DNA from: Sphingomonas sp. TDK1
GTDB lineage: Bacteria; Pseudomonadota; Alphaproteobacteria; Sphingomonadales; Sphingomonadaceae
Direction: 5' to 3'
DNA length: 64,000 nt
Assembly (NCBI RefSeq): GCF_001650735.1
Contig: NZ_LXVY01000029.1
Span: 45,367-109,366 of the forward strand
The notes beneath the pieces were generated by a model. The model made no database searches. It was given only the letters and a program-made list of their open reading frames with translations, and had not been told where the DNA came from. Shown in pieces: positions 61,107 to 64,000 of the stretch (positions are counted from its first letter, which is position 1; every line of letters begins with the position of its first letter). The position numbers and the translations under genes are program-made.

Positions 61107-62738
61107 TTACTGCTCGGCCCGCGCCTTGTCGCGGATCGCCCGGAATTCGGCATCCTTGAACCAGTTCGGCCAGCTGCTGCCCTCGGCCAGTTCGCGACCG
61201 AGGCCGTAATAGATCCGGAGGTCCGACAGCGCGCCGTCCCAGTTCCACTTGGGATCATATTCGTCCTGCGGCTTGTGATAGCGCTTGTCGGTATACTCCT
61301 CCGACGCCTTTGCGCCCGCCGCCTTGCCGCCGACCACCAGATCGTCGCCGCTTTCGCCATAGAGCATCGGCACACCCAGCTTGGCGAAGCTGAAATGGTC
61401 CGAGCGGTAGTAGCTGCCCTTTTCCGGCGTCGGCTCGATGCCGATCACCCGGCCCTCCGCGGCGACGAGCGGCTTCACCAGTTCCTCGAGCTCGGACTTG
61501 CCGGCGCCGATCAGCACGAAGTCCTTGGCCTTCCCGTGGATATTGAGGCCATCCATGTTCACGCCGCCGACCGTCTTGGCGAGCGGGTAGACCGGATGCT
61601 CGGCATAATATTGCGAGCCGATCAGCCCCTGTTCCTCGGCGGTCACCGCCAGGAACACCATGCTGCGCCTGGCGGGGCCGGCCTTGGCATTGGCTTCGGC
61701 GAGCGCGACCAGCCCGGCGGTGCCGGTCGCGTTGTCGACGGCGCCGTTGCAGATGTCGTCGCCGTTCACCGGCTTGCAATGGCCGAGATGGTCCCAGTGC
61801 GCCGAGAACAGCACCACTTCGTCCGGCTTCGCGGTGCCGGGGAGGATGCCGACGACGTTCTTCGAGGCCTGGCGCTTGATGCCCACGCCGAAGCTGGCCG
61901 ATGCCTTCACGCCCAGCGGCACCGGCTTGAAGCCCTTGTGCTTGGCCGCCTCGACCAGCGCGGCATAGTCCTTGCCGGCGCTGGCGAAGAGCGCCTTGGC
62001 CGCATCCTGCTGGATCCAGCCGATCAGCTGTGACTGGTCGGCATGGTCGCCCGGCGTATCCTGCTCGAGCTTGGGGCCGCCCCAGCTGCTCTCCACCACG
62101 CCCCAGCCATAGGCGGCGGGTTCGGTATCATGGATGATGATCGCGCCGGCGGCACCCTGGCGGGCGGCTTCCTCATATTTGTAGGTCCAGCGGCCATAAT
62201 AGGTCATCGCCCGGCCGCCGAACGGGCCGTCCAGCGACATGGTCTGCCAGTCGGGATCGTTGATCAGGATGACGACCGTCTTCCCCTTCACGTCGAGCCC
62301 GGCATAGTCGTTCCAGCCCCGCTCGGGCGCGTTGATGCCATAGCCGACGAACACGACCTCGCTGTCCTTCAGCTCGATCTTCGGGGTGACGCGATAGGTG
62401 GAGAACACCGCCTCGCTGCCATAGGCGAGCGATACCGGCGTCTTGCCGCCGGTGAAGGCGAGCTTGCTGGGGCTCTGCACGCTAAGCTCCACCAGCGGTA
62501 CGTCCTGCACCCACTGGCCCTTGTTGCCGGGCTTGAGCCCTGCCTTCTGGAAGCGCTCGATCAGATAGGCGATCGTCTTCTCTTCCCCCGCGCTGGTCGG
62601 CTTGCGACCCTCGAACGCGTCGGAAGACAGGGTTTCGGTGACGGTCTTCAGCGTGTCGAGCGAGAGGGCGGGGGCAGCGGTCTGCGCCTGGGCGGCGGTG
62701 GTGGAAAGCAGGGCAACAGCGAGCAACGAAAAGCGCAT
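61107..62738 (-). CDS. exported M28-family zinc aminopeptidase
   Basis: The 543-residue protein has a Sec signal (cleavage near residue 19), a PA insert domain (about 120-260) and an M28 peptidase domain with metal ligands His-Asp in SAHWDHLGH near 303, Asp in GAVDNATGTAGL near 325, catalytic Glu-Glu in VTAEEQGLIGSQYY near 359, and Asp/His in MDGLNIHG and RSDHFSFAKLG further on. It removes N-terminal residues from peptides in the periplasm. The layout is shared by many sphingomonad M28 peptidases. Confidence 0.94.
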   Translation of the reverse strand: MRFSLLAVALLSTTAAQAQTAAPALSLDTLKTVTETLSSDAFEGRKPTSAGEEKTIAYLIERFQKAGLKPGNKGQWVQDVPLVELSVQSPSKLAFTGGKTPVSLAYGSEAVFSTYRVTPKIELKDSEVVFVGYGINAPERGWNDYAGLDVKGKTVVILINDPDWQTMSLDGPFGGRAMTYYGRWTYKYEEAARQGAAGAIIIHDTEPAAYGWGVVESSWGGPKLEQDTPGDHADQSQLIGWIQQDAAKALFASAGKDYAALVEAAKHKGFKPVPLGVKASASFGVGIKRQASKNVVGILPGTAKPDEVVLFSAHWDHLGHCKPVNGDDICNGAVDNATGTAGLVALAEANAKAGPARRSMVFLAVTAEEQGLIGSQYYAEHPVYPLAKTVGGVNMDGLNIHGKAKDFVLIGAGKSELEELVKPLVAAEGRVIGIEPTPEKGSYYRSDHFSFAKLGVPMLYGESGDDLVVGGKAAGAKASEEYTDKRYHKPQDEYDPKWNWDGALSDLRIYYGLGRELAEGSSWPNWFKDAEFRAIRDKARAEQ

Positions 62739-62789
62739 GGAATTCCTCCTGGTGCGCCCGTTCTGCGGATTCGTGCTCGTCCGCACAAC

Positions 62790-62818
62790 GAAAAAGGGCG
62801 GCCCCGAAGGACCGCCCC
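62790..62818 (-). terminator. terminator of rpsD
   Basis: GGGCGGCCCC, GAAG, then GACCGCCCC form a strong stem (62796-62818). On the minus strand a run of six T follows, directly after the rpsD stop at 62845. It is a classical rho-independent terminator. Confidence 0.85.
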
Positions 62819-62844
62819 GTTTCTCGTTCCCGAAGGGAGCCGAA

Positions 62845-63459
62845 TTAGCGCGAGTAGAACTCGACGACCAGGTTCGGTTCCATCTTCACCGGGTACGGCA
62901 CTTCGTCGAGCGTCGGCACGCGGGTGAAGGTGACCTTCGCCGCGCCGTCCGGTGCGACATAGTCGGGGATGTCGCGCTCGGCGAGGCTCTGCGCTTCCAT
63001 GACGAGCGCCATTTCCTGCGCCTTGCCGCTCAGGCTGATTTCCTGGCCCGGCTTGATGCGGCGCGAACCGATGTTGCACTTCTCGCCGTCGACGCGGACG
63101 TGGCCGTGGTTGACCAGCTGGCGGGCCGCGAAGATCGTCGGCGCGAACTTGGCGCGATAGACGATCATGTCGAGGCGCTGCTCGAGCAGGCCGATCAGGT
63201 TCTGACCGGTGTCGCCCTTCATGCGCGACGCGTCTTCGTACGAGCGCTTGAACTGCTTCTCGGTGATGTCGCCGTAATAGCCCTTGAGCTTCTGCTTGGC
63301 GCGCAGCTGGATGCCGAAGTCCGACATCTTGCCCTTGCGGCGCTGGCCGTGCTGGCCCGGGCCGTACTCGCGCTTGTTCACCGGGGACTTCGGACGACCC
63401 CAGATGTTTTCGCCCATGCGGCGATCGAGCTTATGCTTGGCGCTGGAGCGCTTCGACAT
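62845..63459 (-). CDS. rpsD: 30S ribosomal protein S4
   Basis: The 204-residue protein starts MSKRSSAKHKLDRRMGENIWG and has an S4 RNA-binding domain (RLDMIVYRAKFAPTIFAARQ at about 94-113, then VNHGHVRVDGEKCNI). It is an early binder of 16S rRNA and an accuracy factor. The N-terminal zinc-type cysteines are absent, as in other alphaproteobacterial S4. ATG 63459 has an AAGGA upstream. It forms a single-gene unit with its own terminator. Confidence 0.98.
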   Translation of the reverse strand: MSKRSSAKHKLDRRMGENIWGRPKSPVNKREYGPGQHGQRRKGKMSDFGIQLRAKQKLKGYYGDITEKQFKRSYEDASRMKGDTGQNLIGLLEQRLDMIVYRAKFAPTIFAARQLVNHGHVRVDGEKCNIGSRRIKPGQEISLSGKAQEMALVMEAQSLAERDIPDYVAPDGAAKVTFTRVPTLDEVPYPVKMEPNLVVEFYSR

Positions 63460-63653
63460 GTAAAATCCTTTACCAATTGCTGTGACGTTGACCCGGGCGG
63501 CGAACCGCCCTGATCGCGATCCCGGTTTCGCCTGTGCTTTTCCGTTTGGAAAAGCGCAGGGCCACCGCTTCACCGGGGGTGCGGGGCCAATTGCGAAGCG
63601 GCGCGCCTAGCGAGACCAGGCCCGCGAGTCAAGCAGCGAGCGGATTCCGTTCC

Positions 63654-63914
63654 TCAGTTACCGCCGAAGGAAGAGCGGATTGCCGAGCGCTGGCGCACCG
63701 AGGCTGCGCGTGCATCCTCCGCCATCTGGTCCCATTCCGCCTTGGTGTGGCATTCGCGGGTGGTGAAATAGGAACCGGTGACCTGTTGGCGTTTGCAGAT
63801 CTTCTTTTGAGGATCAGGTTTCTTGTCCTGCGCAGCCCGCTCGGATTGCGTCGTTCGCGCGATCGCCGGCATTGCAGAAGAGCAGCACAATAACAGAACA
63901 GCAAGCAAGCGCAT
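63654..63914 (-). CDS. small exported hypothetical protein, 86 residues
   Basis: The protein has a Sec signal (MRLLAVLLLCCSSAMPAIAR, cleavage near residue 19) and a short polar body with two cysteines (KKICKRQQVTGSYFTTRECH), spaced 13 apart, which could form a disulfide in the periplasm. The C-terminus is Ser/Arg-rich. The motif CKxxxVTGSYxxxRxCHT with WDQMAED after it recurs in small sphingomonad proteins as I recall. Function is unknown; it is not linked to rpsD (195 bases apart). Confidence 0.75.
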   Translation of the reverse strand: MRLLAVLLLCCSSAMPAIARTTQSERAAQDKKPDPQKKICKRQQVTGSYFTTRECHTKAEWDQMAEDARAASVRQRSAIRSSFGGN

Positions 63915-64000
63915 TGGTAAGTCCCCCCCCTGTCTGATGGGATGGTGGTATGAAGAGGTTGCGGAAGGGAGCCCGTCCCCCCCCCGAGGGTCTGGAGCCC

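Overview
The window is chromosomal DNA of a high-GC alphaproteobacterium, almost certainly a sphingomonad (Sphingomonas or a close relative). The evidence is a PEPxxWA-type C-terminal sorting protein, GapR (DUF2312), a DUF1244 protein beside pyruvate kinase, the C-minus form of ribosomal protein L36, DUF4136 and DUF3147 proteins, and dispersed intergenic palindromes. I found 69 protein genes and one tRNA. There is no rRNA, CRISPR array, prophage or classical insertion sequence. Coding density is high and many genes overlap by 4 bases (ATGA, GTGA or TTGA), which points to translationally coupled operons.

Layout: 0-9.4 kb holds an M14 peptidase/DUF4136 pair, rpmJ, a HAD phosphatase, a glycosyltransferase, a PEP-CTERM protein, thrC with an rRNA-type methyltransferase, an aldo/keto reductase with a GreA-like factor, and an FAH-family hydrolase. 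10-16.6 kb is a complete tripartite RND efflux operon (adaptor, pump, outer-membrane channel) with a divergent TetR gene and a clear palindromic operator. 16.6-24.6 kb is a catabolic block: lutABC for L-lactate oxidation, then a divergent fucP-SDR-fucD-SDR operon with an IclR regulator for non-phosphorylating L-fucose breakdown. 24.6-31.4 kb holds an esterase, tRNA-Thr, aminopeptidase P, a TonB-like protein, a pterin dehydratase and a metallopeptidase-ccmA-ccmB operon. 31.5-39.8 kb holds pyk, DUF1244, an amidohydrolase, gapR, yebC, a repeat-bounded DUF559 gene, ruvC and sdhCDA. 40-46 kb holds a soluble chemoreceptor-like protein, DUF6683, prmA and a zinc/cobalt exporter. 46-52 kb is a housekeeping run (xseB-ispA-coaD-cyclophilin-queA-EF-hand) downstream of an S9 peptidase. 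52-64 kb holds an aldehyde dehydrogenase, fadD, a diguanylate cyclase, DUF418, the agmatine operon aguA-DUF3147-aguB, an M28 peptidase, rpsD and a small secreted protein.

Functional links: the Fuc operon should turn L-fucose into 2,4-diketo-3-deoxy-L-fuconate. FAH-family hydrolases split such compounds into pyruvate and L-lactate, and LutABC oxidises L-lactate to pyruvate. All these activities are encoded within 15 kb, although not in one operon. AguA and AguB convert agmatine to putrescine. SdhCDA and pyruvate kinase feed central carbon metabolism; no sdhB is visible here.

The least ordinary object is a DUF559 (restriction-endonuclease-fold) gene lying between perfect 36-bp inverted repeats, wedged between yebC and ruvC. 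The same 36-bp arm occurs, without a gene, in longer intergenic palindromes elsewhere in the window. This looks like a REP-type element carrying its own nuclease, by analogy with REP/RAYT systems.
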